A DNA stretch of 10,739 nt from Larix sibirica (taxonomy: Eukaryota > Streptophyta > Pinopsida > Pinales > Pinaceae): positions 5,775-16,513 of the forward strand of contig NWUY0300067061.1 of the NCBI GenBank assembly GCA_004151065.3, written 5' to 3'. Positions 1-8,730 of the stretch are shown here, in pieces. The first letter of the stretch is position 1, and the number at the start of each line of letters is the position of its first letter. Below the pieces are notes generated by a model. That model made no database searches. It was not told the DNA's origin and saw nothing but the letters and a program-made list of their open reading frames with translations. Made by a program: the position numbers and the translations under genes.

Positions 1-366
1 GGGATACATGTATATGATGTATAAAGAAACATCCCGGTGGAGAAATATTTTACATTGTATGCCACATGTGCTTACACCAGGCATGATTATCTAGGAATAG
101 GAGATTGCTCTAGTAAGCATGTTGTTTAATTTGTTTATATTCGTAATAATATTATTTGTCATAGTTAATTTGATGCAATTTTTTTCTTCAACGCTAACGT
201 GTTTTTTATACAATAACATCACGGGTCTTGTAACAAGAGGAACACATTATACGACGGGGTGGATCAATAGGGGGAAGGATCGGTGTAGGGTTCAGATCAG
301 AGGGCAGGAAGGAGGGTAGCAGGTAATTTCAGAACTCTTCCAGAGCTGTGGTGTAGAGGATTCAAC
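1..366. other. Unassigned 5' flank / possible LINE-A 5' untranslated region
   Basis: No recognisable protein, RNA gene or terminal repeat is visible on either strand. The left part (about 1-230) is AT-rich with T runs near 178-186 and 205-215. From about 250 the + strand becomes purine-rich (runs of G and A), which matches the sense strand of the LINE that follows. The composition change near 240-300 may therefore be the 5' edge of the element. I found no target-site duplication matching the bases after 7794. A short hydrophobic open frame at 119-319 looks like a by-product of T-rich sequence. Confidence 0.4.
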
Positions 367-790
367 ATGGGGGAGGTCACTGGGGGGGTCCGATACCCCT
401 CCCATGTGGAAAAAGGTAAAGGGGTGAAGATAGATATGGAAATGGACTCCTTGTTGGCAATGGGAATAGAAGGACAACATATCAGCATGGGAAGAAAAGA
501 GAAGGTAGGAGGCCAAGGAAATGCATGCCAAAAATAGCCATGATTCCCTCTATGTAAATCAAATCGGAAGGTCTAAGAGCGCACAACCAGTATATGAAGG
601 ATCACGCGTTGATAGGAAAATTTGTGGGGATATGGTCAACGGAGAAGGCCTTAACCTAGTGGATGAACGGATTGTGGAATCCTAAGGGGCATTACGATCA
701 GCATCTGGCAGCGAAGGGATTCTTCACCATTATTTTATTCAATGTGGAGGATCAAAACAAAATCATGGATGGAGGTCCATAATTTTTCAG

Positions 791-1644
791 CTCAGCAAGG
801 TTATTATTAAGATCGTGGAGAGATCGATTTAACCCAGACAAGGAGGATTTAACATTAGCCCCGATATGGATACAGTTTTATTATCTTCCGGTAGAATATT
901 GGAGAGAAGAAATCATAAAATACGTGGGCAATGCAATTGGTTCCTTTGTAAAATCCTCAGAGAATACAAAATCTATGAGGTACGCATCCTATGCGAGGAT
1001 CTATGTGTACATGGATCTGTCAAAAGAGCTCCCATGAGCGATCAATATTTTGTGGGAATATGAGGAGTGGAGGCAGCCGCTGGACTATGAAAATGTCCCA
1101 TTTAGATTCCTGAGATTCCATGAACATGGGAATCTATTTAGATACTACCCCCTGAATACACCACCGGTACAGAACAAGAAAAAGGAAGTAAAAGATGAAG
1201 AGAGATTTACCAAGGTANTCAGCAAGGTTATTATTAAGACCGTGGAGAGATCGATTTAACCCAGACAAGGAGGATTTAACAGTAGCCCCAATATGGATAC
1301 AGTTGTATTATCTGCCGGTAGAATATTGGAGAGAAGAAATCATAAAATACGTGGGAAATGCAATTGGTTCCTTTGTAAAATCCTCAGAGAAAACAAAATC
1401 TATGAGGTACGCATCCTATGCGAGGATCTATGTGTACATGGATCTGTCAAAAGAACTCCCATGAGCGATCAATATTTCATGGGAATATGAGGAGTGGAGG
1501 CAGCCGCTGGACTATGAAAATGTCCCATTTAGATGCCTGAGATTCCATGAACATGGGAATCTATTTAGATACTACCCCCTAAATACACCACCGGTACAGA
1601 ACAAGAAAAAGGAAGTAAAAGATGAAGAGAGATTTACCAAGGTA
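791..1644 (+). repeat. 427-bp tandem duplication inside ORF1, with an N at the junction
   Basis: Bases 792-1217 and 1219-1644 align end to end with a constant offset of 427 and no indels. I count 12 substitutions in 426 aligned bases, about 97% identity. The single ambiguous base of the window is 1218, exactly between the copies. Both copies share the same premature TGA (1035 and 1462) and the same ruined knuckle. Because 427 is not a multiple of three, the duplication shifts the frame; removing one copy makes ORF1 read in one frame from about 558 to 2040. This looks like two overlapping contig ends joined without merging. A genuine tandem duplication is the alternative. Confidence 0.93.
1534..1575 (+). 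other. Ruined CCHC zinc knuckle in ORF1 (second repeat copy)
   Basis: The peptide CLRFHEHGNLFRYYPLN aligns with the knuckle pattern CX2CX4HX4C found at this place in plant LINE ORF1 proteins. Only the first Cys (1534-1536) survives. The second Cys position is Phe (1543-1545), the His position is Asn (1558-1560) and the last Cys position is Tyr (1573-1575). In the first repeat copy (1107-1148) even the first Cys is Phe. Zinc binding is therefore lost. The HEHG core and the trailing LN, as in CPLN, identify the motif. Confidence 0.7.
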
Positions 1645-2163
1645 AGTAGCAAAAAGAGACATGCAAAAGGAGGATTGGGATCGGAGATCTATAAAAAAAC
1701 CCAGATAGTGAACAGATTCGAGCCCTTAAACCAGGATCCTAAGACCACTCAGGTGGAAAAAGGAAAGGGAGAGGAAGGAGAGATGACCCAACAAGAAAAA
1801 TGGGAGAATGGAGCAAAGGAAATTACACAAGATCCAGGAGCAAACGAAGATGAGGACATACAAACTGGAGAATCAGAGGATCTGGAGATAGGGTATCTAG
1901 ATCTAGAAGGAATAGAGAATGCATGCACCAATATTGATAAGGGATATATAACATCCCAGCAATGGTTCCTCCTAAGAGATGCAATTCTCAAAGCTAATCC
2001 TACCAAGAATCTGGGGGTGATGTCAGAGGCTCTGAAAGAAAATGAGGGGAAGAGGAAGAAGAACGAATCGGCAGAGAATCAAGTATGTAGGAGAAACGTT
2101 GGTGGCCTCGGGACAATACCCGACCATAAAAGAAGCTTTTCAAGCTATATCCAAAACCGTACA

Positions 2164-2870
2164 ATGAAACTAGCTTTAATATCCCGAGGAAAAGGAGAAT
2201 TGTGAAAAGAAAAATATAAAATGATAAACCAATAGTCCTAATGATTCATGAAACAAAATGCTCTAACGAGGAGCTTAAAATAGTGGGGAGAAAGATATGG
2301 AAAGGCAGCTAAATGATAGTTATCGATGTGATGCGGACAACAGGGGGTATAGCGATATGGTGGAACCTGCAGGAGGTAAGTATGTCAAATTTTGTAGCAT
2401 CTAGACATATAGTTTCTGTTGAATTTCATGTCATAGGGACTAGTGTAAGGGGAATTCTCTCCAGTGTGTGTGGCCCGTATCAGGTGGTCTTGAAGGAAGG
2501 ATTCTTAAAGTCGGTGGAAGACCTGCATAATTGGTTAGAGCAGAGAAACTAGATAACTGGGGGGGATTTTAACCTCATCAGAAACTTGGAGGAAAAGAAG
2601 GGATGACAGAGGATGCTAAACCACTCAAATCGTAGGTTTGGGAGCTAATTGAAAACTTGCAATTCATATACGTCAGAACCTCCAATAGCATGTATACTTG
2701 GAACACGAAGAGGACCAAGAGTGATAGATTGGGGCGAGGCTTGATAGGTTTCTGGTATCAGAATCCATTATGATGGGGGGAGGGGATATCTCAGAACTGG
2801 TCTTGCCAGTAGTAGGTTCAGATCATTGGCCGATAAGCCTGGTTTGGGGAAGAATTGGAGAACATATTAG
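2164..2870 (+). other. LINE-A apurinic-type endonuclease domain remnant
   Basis: This domain belongs to the exonuclease-endonuclease-phosphatase family and nicks target DNA. The metal-binding Glu of the QETK motif is present as HETKC (Glu at 2250-2252). The block TGGIAIWWN leads into SNFVASRH. The GDFN motif is intact (GGDFNLIRNLEEKK, Asp 2565-2567, Asn 2571-2573), preceded by a TAG stop at 2550. The C-terminal SDHWPI motif is intact (Asp 2821-2823, His 2824-2826). Between 2600 and 2750 the frame is lost. The recognisable catalytic residues therefore survive although the protein cannot be made. Confidence 0.85.
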
Positions 2871-3536
2871 AAATTCATTCCGATTCAAATAGTTTTGGCT
2901 TACTCATCCTAAATTCTCGAGGAGGATTGAACAGTGGTGGAATGAATTTTCCCCACCAAGTGGCTCCCTAATGTAAAGATTTCCACAAAAATTGAAGTAT
3001 AACAAAGAAAAGGTTAAAAAGTGGAATAGAGTAACCTTTCGGAACATCTTCCATGCGTAGAGAAACCTAGAAAATCAAGTGGAGAATCTGCAAAGAGAAA
3101 TCATGGAGAAAATCTATAATGAGGAAAGAAGGAGTAAGGAAGTTTACCTTTTGGAACAATTGGAAATAAGAGAGGCCCAAGAGGAGTTACTCTGGAAATA
3201 GAAATCCGGGAATGGGTGGCTAAAGGAAGGGGATCATACTACGAGGTTCTTTCATCGTTTAGAAGCTCAATATAGACAACAAAATAGAATCATTTCCCTG
3301 AATACGGAGGAAGGAAACTATGTGGAGACACAGGAGGAAATGGAGCAGGAACTGAGAAGTTTTTTAGGAACATATTGGAGGAGAAAGTCCCAAATCATAG
3401 TTATCATATAGATAAATTTGTTCAGAACATACCAACCTTGATCACCCTAGAACACAATCACCTTTTGATGAGACCTATTGAGATGCCAAAACTAGAGGAA
3501 GCTGTGAAGACCATGGAGGGAGGGAAAGTGACAAGT

Positions 3537-4470
3537 TCCTGACGGTTTCACCACAAATTTTTTCCATTCTTGTTGGGACATGTTGAAGGAGGAAGTATTG
3601 GCAATCATGGAGGACTCCATAAAAACAAGGGGGGTTATGCAGGCCTTTAATTCTACCTTCTTAACTTTAATCCCGAAGGAAAATGGGGCGAAGCCGCCTA
3701 ATAATTTCATGTCAATAGCGCTATCCAATGTCATATTTAAGAAAATAATGAATGTAATCGCTAATCGGATAAAACCGTGAATGCCTTTGATTTTGTCCCC
3801 TGAGTAGGCAGGGTTCATGGATGGAAGACAAATTATAGACGGAATTTTATTAACTCATGAAATTATCCACTCCCTAAAAGTATCCAAAATCCTAGGAATG
3901 TTGATTAAGCTAGACCTGTCTAAATCCTATGACGAGCTAAGTTGGCAATTCATGGGAAGGATGTTACAAGACTTTGGGTTCCAAGAAATATGGGTAAGAT
4001 GGGTTTTGCATCTATTTTCATCTGTATTTTTCTCAATCCTATTTAATGGCACTCCCTCGTCTACCTTCAAATCAACAAGAGGAATCAGGAAAGGGGATCC
4101 CCTATCCCCATTTTTGTTTGTGTTAATGGCAGAAAGATTAGGTAGATCCATCAAAGTAGGGGTGCAAAACAACACCATTCATTGTTTAAATCTCCATGGG
4201 GAAGCCCACAACCACTCGCAGTAACAATTTGTAGATGATACCATACTTATGGTTCAGTCTTCAGTCCATGAAGCGCGAGCGATAAAACGGGTTTTGGAAG
4301 ACTTCTTGAAGGCTAGCAGGCTGGAGGTAAACAAAGATAAATATAGGTATTCTTTCTTAACACCCCTATAGCAACTCGGAGAAATATCCTAAGAATTTTA
4401 GAGTTTAAAGTGGGTAATTTCCCCTCAAAATATCTAGGAGCTCCTCTTTCAGATTCAGTAATTAAGAAGG
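3537..4470 (+). other. LINE-A reverse transcriptase domain remnant
   Basis: The RVT_1-type domain begins at PDGFTTNFFHSCWDML (3538-3585). FNSTFLTLIPKENGAKPPNNF and NVIANRIKP follow as fingers motifs. After stops at 3778 and 3805 comes GRQIIDGILLTHEIIHSLK. Motif A is LDLSKSYD, with the catalytic Asp at 3913-3915. Motif B is RGIRKGDPLSPFLF (from 4078), where the usual Gln of RQGDPLSP is Lys. Motif C is FVDDT (4228-4242), with both Asp present and an in-frame TAA just before it (4222). The linker before the domain holds the LINE signature WLKEGDHTTRFFH (3217-3255). SKYLGAPL and PMYLFSVLVAPK mark the thumb, in a shifted frame. Confidence 0.93.
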
Positions 4471-5334
4471 TCTCATGGAAAGAACTAGTAGAAAAAATGC
4501 AAGAAAAATTGTCTAACTAGACCTTGATATCCTTAAATTTTCTAGGAAGATTAATTTTGGTGCAATCGGTGTTACAAGCCCTGCCAATGTATTTATTTTC
4601 AGTCCTAGTAGCTCCAAAGGCAATTGTAAAGAAAATCAAAGACCTTCAAAGATCCTTCTTATGGGGAGGGTCCAGAGACCACTAGAAATGGTTATTGGTA
4701 GGATGGAAGACTATATGTACTCCTAATATTTTTGGAGGATTAGGGCTTAGAAATCTAGTGGTGAGTAAGAAAGTCTTGGGAGCCTAGATTTGGTGGTGGT
4801 GGGTCTCTCACACTAGTGAACCTTGGGCCCAGTTATGGCATGAAAAGTATGTGAAGGATTGGGAAAAATGTAAACTCATTCATTATGCTAGGGAAAAGCC
4901 AGGATCAAACATATGGAGAGCATCACAATAAAATAGAAGGATAGTTTAACAACATAGCTTCTGGGAAATTTGTAATGGAGAATTGGCATACTTCTTTAGG
5001 GACTCCTAGAAACAACTTCCTAGTCTGGCAGAAACAGTCAACTTACCAATCATATAGACAAACCTAGAGGCGGATGAGATGGTAAGGGTGAAGGATATGT
5101 GGAGATAGGTAACCCAAATGGGCCATTCCAGAGGTGGAGAGAAGAAGCGTGGTGGAGATGGAGTCCACGGGAAAACATTCATGACCTCTTGTAAAATATC
5201 CAGAGGAAAATTAAAGTACAGAATGAGAAGGATAAGTTACAATGGGGTCTTTCCTAGACATGAACATTCAATATAAGAGAAGCAACATATTTACACGTTG
5301 GATACAACCAAATTCCAAAAGATCCCAGATGGGG

Positions 5335-5560
5335 GGAAATTTGGAAAGCTAACCTATGGCCAAAGGTTGCACTTTTTCTCTCGCTCTTAGTCTGACATTG
5401 CATCCTAACTCAGGAAAACCTCCTCAAGCGGGGATTCATTGGCCTAACCTGGTGCAACATGTGTAACAGGAAGGAGAAACAATCAACCATCAATTGGAAG
5501 GTTGTGGATTCGCCTCAGCACTTTGGGAGAAGGGGAAGATGATCTTTCGCAAGCAAGTAA
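5335..5560 (+). other. LINE-A zf-RVT-like segment
   Basis: The series IWKANLWPKVALF, then LTQENLLKRGFIG, then WCNMCN, then TINHQLEGCGFASALWEK follows the usual zf-RVT layout after plant LINE reverse transcriptases (Trp, the LT.ENL.KRG block, a CxxC pair, HL...C, then LW). A two-base or equivalent shift near 5480 separates WCNMCNRKE from the following TINHQLEGC. The CxxC pair and the later Cys are visible. The His of the HL element appears as the His of NHQLEGC. A Trp/Arg-rich tail continues to about 5856 (LWELFPIFLVWEVRKERN), typical of the spacer before RNase H. Confidence 0.75.
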
Positions 5561-5928
5561 GAAGAAACGATGACCTTGTGAAGTCCATAATTGAGTGGGA
5601 AGAGAAACCGTTCAAGAATCCTATCTTAAATCGCCTTTGGGAACTCTTTCCAATATTTCTAGTATGGGAAGTCCGGAAAGAGAGGAATAGATGTAATTTT
5701 GAAGGAAAAAGTAGAAAGGAAGAAGAGGTATGGATAAGAGTGAAGATGTGTATCAAGGAGACTCTGAAACTCTCAATGTGGGAGTCCAAGGATGTGCAAG
5801 CCGAGATAGATGAGAGGAGAATCCTTCAATATTGGGGAATTCATACAACCACATAAATGATAGGACCAGGAAGACTAAGAGAAAGGAATGCCAAGAGTCT
5901 AAAGAGCTAGAAAATCCCACTAGAAGGC

Positions 5929-6330
5929 TCTTTTAAGTTGAATTTTGATGGAGCATTGAAGGGAAATCTAGGAATAGCAGGATTTGCGAGGGTCATTAGA
6001 AATCATCAAGGAGAAATAGTTGGCCTCATATGGGGAAATACTGGGGAAGAAACCAACAATATGGAATATCTAGAAGGGTTGATTAATGGAATTCGATGGG
6101 TGCTAAGGCAAGAATGGACTCTAGAAATTATCGAAGGGCACTCTCAGATTATAATTAACATGGATATAAGGATCCAATTGGGGATAGCGGTCACCAAAGT
6201 AGGGAAGAATTGGGGATTAGAAGCGAGCCTGAGCCAACTCATAGAATTAATGGCTAATGCCCCAGTAGTCATCCTCAACCATGTCAAGAGGAAGGAAAAC
6301 AAGATGGTCGAATACGTGGCTAATCATTGG
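5929..6330 (+). other. LINE-A RNase H domain remnant, catalytically ruined
   Basis: RNase H of plant LINEs removes the RNA strand after copying. The segment GSFKLNFDGALKGNLG, then GFARVIRNHQGEIVG, then TNNMEYLEGL, then LEIIEGHSQIIIN, then LNHVKRKENKMVEYVANHW matches the RVT_3-type domain in order. Of the four catalytic acids, the first Asp (FDGA, 5947-5949) is kept. The Glu of TNNxAE is shifted or lost. The Asp of EGDSQ is His (6139-6141). The Asp of the N..AD.LAN motif is Glu (6310-6312). A TAG at 5908 sits where related elements have Trp, just upstream. Confidence 0.9.
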
Positions 6331-6339
6331 ATCAAAGAA

Positions 6340-7383
6340 AGGCTCCCCATTAAGGAATTGAGGTGGGGCGATATAGAGGAAGGAGAAATCCAAACCGGAT
6401 GTTGGAGCCTCGCGTCTAAAGACATGCAGGCCTCGGATACGGGTGCAAATATGGACACGAGGCCACATGCAATGCAAGACGTTGCAGGAGAAGGATGAGA
6501 GGAGCTGTCACTGGATGGTACAACACCCAGCAACAATCTGGTTGCTCAATGGTCGAGCATGCGAGGAAAGTGGTATAATGCGTTGAAGGTTGAAGGAAGG
6601 ATGCAACATTTAAATGGAGGTGACATTGTGAGGAGGGATAGCAGGGATGAGAAGGATTGGACATAACAATAGATCATGGTGACGAATGAGAGGTACAATA
6701 TAGGATTGGAAGCCAATAGAGAGGAGGCAGAGATGGGACAAGAGGATGAGGGAGGCATTAAACCCAGTCTTAATTACAATTCAGAGGCAATGATGACGGC
6801 TTTAAACGATGTTAATGCAGGAGAGGTATCTGACAAGTATTTAACGGACAAGGCAATGAAGAAAAGAATGTTGAAGCAAGTTGAGGTTCTATGTGTGTAG
6901 AGAAATCTTGACATTGTAACAATGGCCCCCCGCTAGCATATGCAAAGCCACCGTGGGGGGCGAGGGCACAACGAGCGAAGGGTAGAGGATTATGATCATG
7001 GGGAGGAACTTATGGAGGGGATCCCCCCCAATATTGATGAAACAATCTCAATTATGGAGGAGGAAGAGATGCAGAGGAGGGTGGAAGACCATGGCATGAT
7101 AGCAAGGCTGATCCCATTCTAGGTTATCGGGAAGTTGCTAGCGAGAACCATGATGGAGAGAGAAAGCTTCAAGGACCTGGTTACGCAGGTCTTGACCAAC
7201 CTCAATGAAGATTTGTTGAGGATCCTAGTGGACATGAAGGGGGTCCTGGACTTGGAAAAAGAATCATTCAATAGCAGCAAGGTGAATGCGGAATTGCCTC
7301 CAATTTTCCCTGTTCATCTGTCGCCATTCCATGAGGAGAATCCTTTGGAGGGAGGGACGTCTTTTGTGGTAGGTGAAGGGTAA
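6340..7383 (+). other. Acidic C-terminal extension of LINE-A ORF2, family not recognised
   Basis: The RNase H frame carries on for about 347 codons to TAA 7381 with six internal stops (6496, 6664, 6670, 6898, 6934, 7120). Random sequence of this composition would give around twenty. The peptide is rich in Glu, Asp, Lys and Met, for example NREEAEMGQEDEGG, DETISIMEEEEMQRRVEDHG and ESFKDLVTQVLTNLNEDLLR, and looks largely disordered with short helical parts. Base use is purine-rich like the rest of ORF2 and changes sharply to T/G-rich right after 7383, which supports coding up to that point. I do not recognise a domain. It could be a lineage-specific ORF2 tail or a separate third ORF in the same frame. 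Confidence 0.6.
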
Positions 7384-7770
7384 GAGTCTTGCTATGCTAT
7401 TTTTTGGGGGGGTCTCATTTCGGAATGCGATGATCGGGTGGGTTATGTTTTTTGATAAAGTAATTGTAATGGCCTTGAGCTGGAAATATGATATGTTTTG
7501 TCTTGGGCGGGTGTCAAATCTGTGTAATGTCTCGTTATGGCCGAGAGCCGAATATGTTAGAATCTTGTGGGGCTAATTTTGGCCTACTTTTGGGGAATCG
7601 AAATTGTATGGAGTCGTGGGGTTTGGAATCTAGAAATCCAATGGCATTCTGTGGTATGGGGTGTATTGAGAAGGGATAATCAAGGGAGAGGGAACGACAG
7701 AACTACAAGAGGTCCGAGAAGACTATTTTTTGTAATACTATGTACAACACCAATCTTACTCATACACACA
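7384..7770 (+). other. LINE-A 3' untranslated region
   Basis: This stretch is T- and G-rich on the + strand (for example the T run and G7 run near 7400-7412 and the repeated TTTTGGGG-like wording), in contrast to the purine-rich coding part. That composition is common for 3' UTRs of plant L1-type elements. Short open frames in it differ in frame and have no recognisable motif. It ends in CATACACACA just before the TA tract. There is no clear poly(A) tail. Confidence 0.65.
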
Positions 7771-7794
7771 ATATATATATATATATATATATAT
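7771..7794. repeat. (AT)12 microsatellite at the LINE-A / LINE-B junction
   Basis: Twelve perfect AT units directly follow the LINE-A 3' UTR. Simple repeats in place of a poly(A) tail are known at the 3' end of some LINE families. Such tracts are also common sites of slippage and of assembly error. The next bases belong to LINE-B. Confidence 0.97.
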
Positions 7795-7802
7795 TCCAAT
7801 GT

Positions 7803-8730
7803 GGAGTCCTCCTAGCTCCAAAAGGGGTGATGTCCCATATAATAAGCTTCTGAATTATATCTAGCAAAGGGGTAAAACAATGCAAAGAAACTTCACTTGG
7901 TAACTTGGAAAATCACCCAATTTCCAATCAAGGTGGGGGGGGCTTCAGACATGAGATACATCTCTGACAAATTTGGCTCTCGGAGCTAAATTTTTATGGA
8001 AAATTTTGGAACATAGACAAGGATGAGCACAATAGGTATTTAGGACGAAATATATGGGAGGTTGCAAGCTCAGATGTTTGGATCACAAGCTAAAAGAAAA
8101 ACCATGTACCCAAATGTGGAGACTTTGCAAGGCATGCTAGTATTTCTTTCACAAAGGGCCTTACTAGGATCCAAGGAACAATAAGCAAATTTATATATTG
8201 AATGATAAAATAATCAATTGCGCCCGTATTCATGAGTAGCAGGGAATGCCAAACTTGAAGGAATGGATGGAAGCTAGGGGTTTTACGAAGCTCAGAGATA
8301 TCATCATCTGGGAGAAGGAGACTGGGAATTGGGTGGATTGGATCAATTTAGACATGCCACTTGAATTGCAAGGAAAATATAAAAAACTAAACATTTCTTA
8401 TCAGGAATGACACCATTTAATAAAACAAAGGCATATCATCATGGTTGCAGACCAAAGGGTTGTTACTCCTCGTCTCAAGGATATGATTCATTTGCCCAAA
8501 CTATTGGCTCCCCTCCTCATTCCCATAAATAGAAAGGGATTTGGATCTCCATAACTCACCCCAAAATTAAATTCTTCAATTGGGTAGTAGGTCATGGGAA
8601 AACATTGATAGGAGAAAATCTCAAGAGGCATGGGTTTTAGGGACTATCCAAGTTTCCTTTATGCAACGAGGCTAAGGAAACGATAGGACATATGCTATTG
8701 ATGTGTAGTTTGCATGTATCAGGTATGGAT
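7803..8730 (+). pseudogene. LINE-B reverse-transcriptase thumb and zf-RVT remnant
   Basis: Recognisable blocks are VLLAPKGVMSHIISF in frame 3, KKLHLVTWKITQFPIK (7885-7932) and LTNLALGAKFLWKILEHRQG after a shift, then WMEARGFTKLRDIIIWEKE, and finally the zf-RVT block IWISITHPKIKFFNW, GHGKTLIGENLKRHGF and LCNEAKETIGHMLLMC (8539-8706). In the zf-RVT part one Cys is kept at 8662-8664 and another at 8704-8706, with His at 8689-8691. The Cys expected at 8653-8655 is Phe, and a TAG at 8638 follows KRHGF. The tail FLFWKI-stop-IDRNKRVFKK (around 8870-8920) matches the W.....RN++F ending seen before RNase H in plant LINEs. Confidence 0.8.

Larger units (their letters stand above)
367..2167 (+). pseudogene. 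LINE-A ORF1 remnant (DUF4283-like, zinc-knuckle nucleic-acid-binding protein)
   Basis: ORF1 of plant LINEs encodes an RNA-binding protein that forms the retrotransposition particle. From about 492 to 1217 frame 3 reads MKDHALIGKFVGIW (594-635), then KGFFTIILFN, then a GGP-stop-FFSSARLLL stretch (771-806), then WRDRFNPDKEDL, YLPVEYW and RYASYARIYVYM. That order is typical of DUF4283 proteins in plant LINEs. A knuckle remnant and a long acidic, lysine-rich C-terminal part (1675-2040) follow. A possible start is ATG 367 (MGEVTGGVRYPSHVEKGKG), in another frame, so the N-terminus is frameshifted. Stops include 555, 780, 1035 and 1462. After a second frameshift near 2040 the likely native C-terminus (ending in KTVQ) stops at TGA 2165-2167, overlapping the ORF2 start. 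An internal 427-bp duplication breaks the frame. Confidence 0.8.
2164..7383 (+). pseudogene. LINE-A ORF2 remnant (endonuclease, reverse transcriptase, zf-RVT, RNase H, acidic tail)
   Basis: ORF2 would nick target DNA and copy the LINE RNA from the free 3' end. The start is placed at ATG 2164 because MKLALISRG matches the usual MKL..SWN.RGL opening of plant LINE endonucleases. After a one-base shift the frame continues with RRIVKRKI and NDKPIVLMIHETKC. The coding frame moves between frames 3 and 1 several times (near 2190, 2600-2750, 3360, 3530, 4345 and 5110-5480). From 5494 to 7383 it stays in one frame with eight internal stops. Stops in otherwise conserved motifs include TAG 3199, TAG 3805, TAA 4222, TAG 4518 and TAG 5908. 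The total span is about 1,740 codons, longer than the roughly 1,200-1,400 usual for plant LINE ORF2; the excess lies after RNase H. Confidence 0.88.
300..7794 (+). mobile_element. LINE-A: decayed, near full-length plant L1-type non-LTR retrotransposon
   Basis: The order is an ORF1 with a DUF4283-like domain and CCHC-knuckle remnant, then an ORF2 with endonuclease, reverse transcriptase, zf-RVT, RNase H and an acidic tail, then a T/G-rich 3' UTR and a (TA)12 tract. This is the layout of RNase H-bearing plant LINEs. All domains are on the + strand in the expected order, so this is one element and not a mosaic. It is dead: there are more than twenty in-frame stops and several frameshifts across ORF1 and ORF2. 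The 5' boundary is uncertain (about 240-370). The 3' boundary is placed at the end of the TA tract, because the next bases already code for a different LINE. No flanking target-site duplication could be seen. Confidence 0.88.

Noticed and set aside
119-319. Small open frame with a hydrophobic N-terminal half
   Set aside because: The hydrophobic run comes from T-rich sequence, the frame has no homologue I recognise, and it runs into the LINE 5' region.
292-531. Minus-strand open frames over the ORF1 5' part
   Set aside because: They are shadows of purine-rich LINE sense sequence and have no motif.
3492-4178. Minus-strand open frames opposite the reverse transcriptase
   Set aside because: The + strand holds clear reverse-transcriptase motifs; the antisense frames are by-products.
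6247-6758. Overlapping minus-strand open frames opposite RNase H and the tail
   Set aside because: Composition is a mirror of the + strand coding frame (Ser, Pro, His and Leu rich), with no recognisable domain.
7771-7794. TA tract read as a promoter or TATA element
   Set aside because: It is a simple repeat at a LINE 3' end, and only a decayed LINE fragment lies downstream.
7373-7815. Three overlapping + strand open frames in the LINE-A 3' region
   Set aside because: They lie in T/G-rich 3' UTR sequence in different frames, lack motifs, and one runs into the TA repeat.
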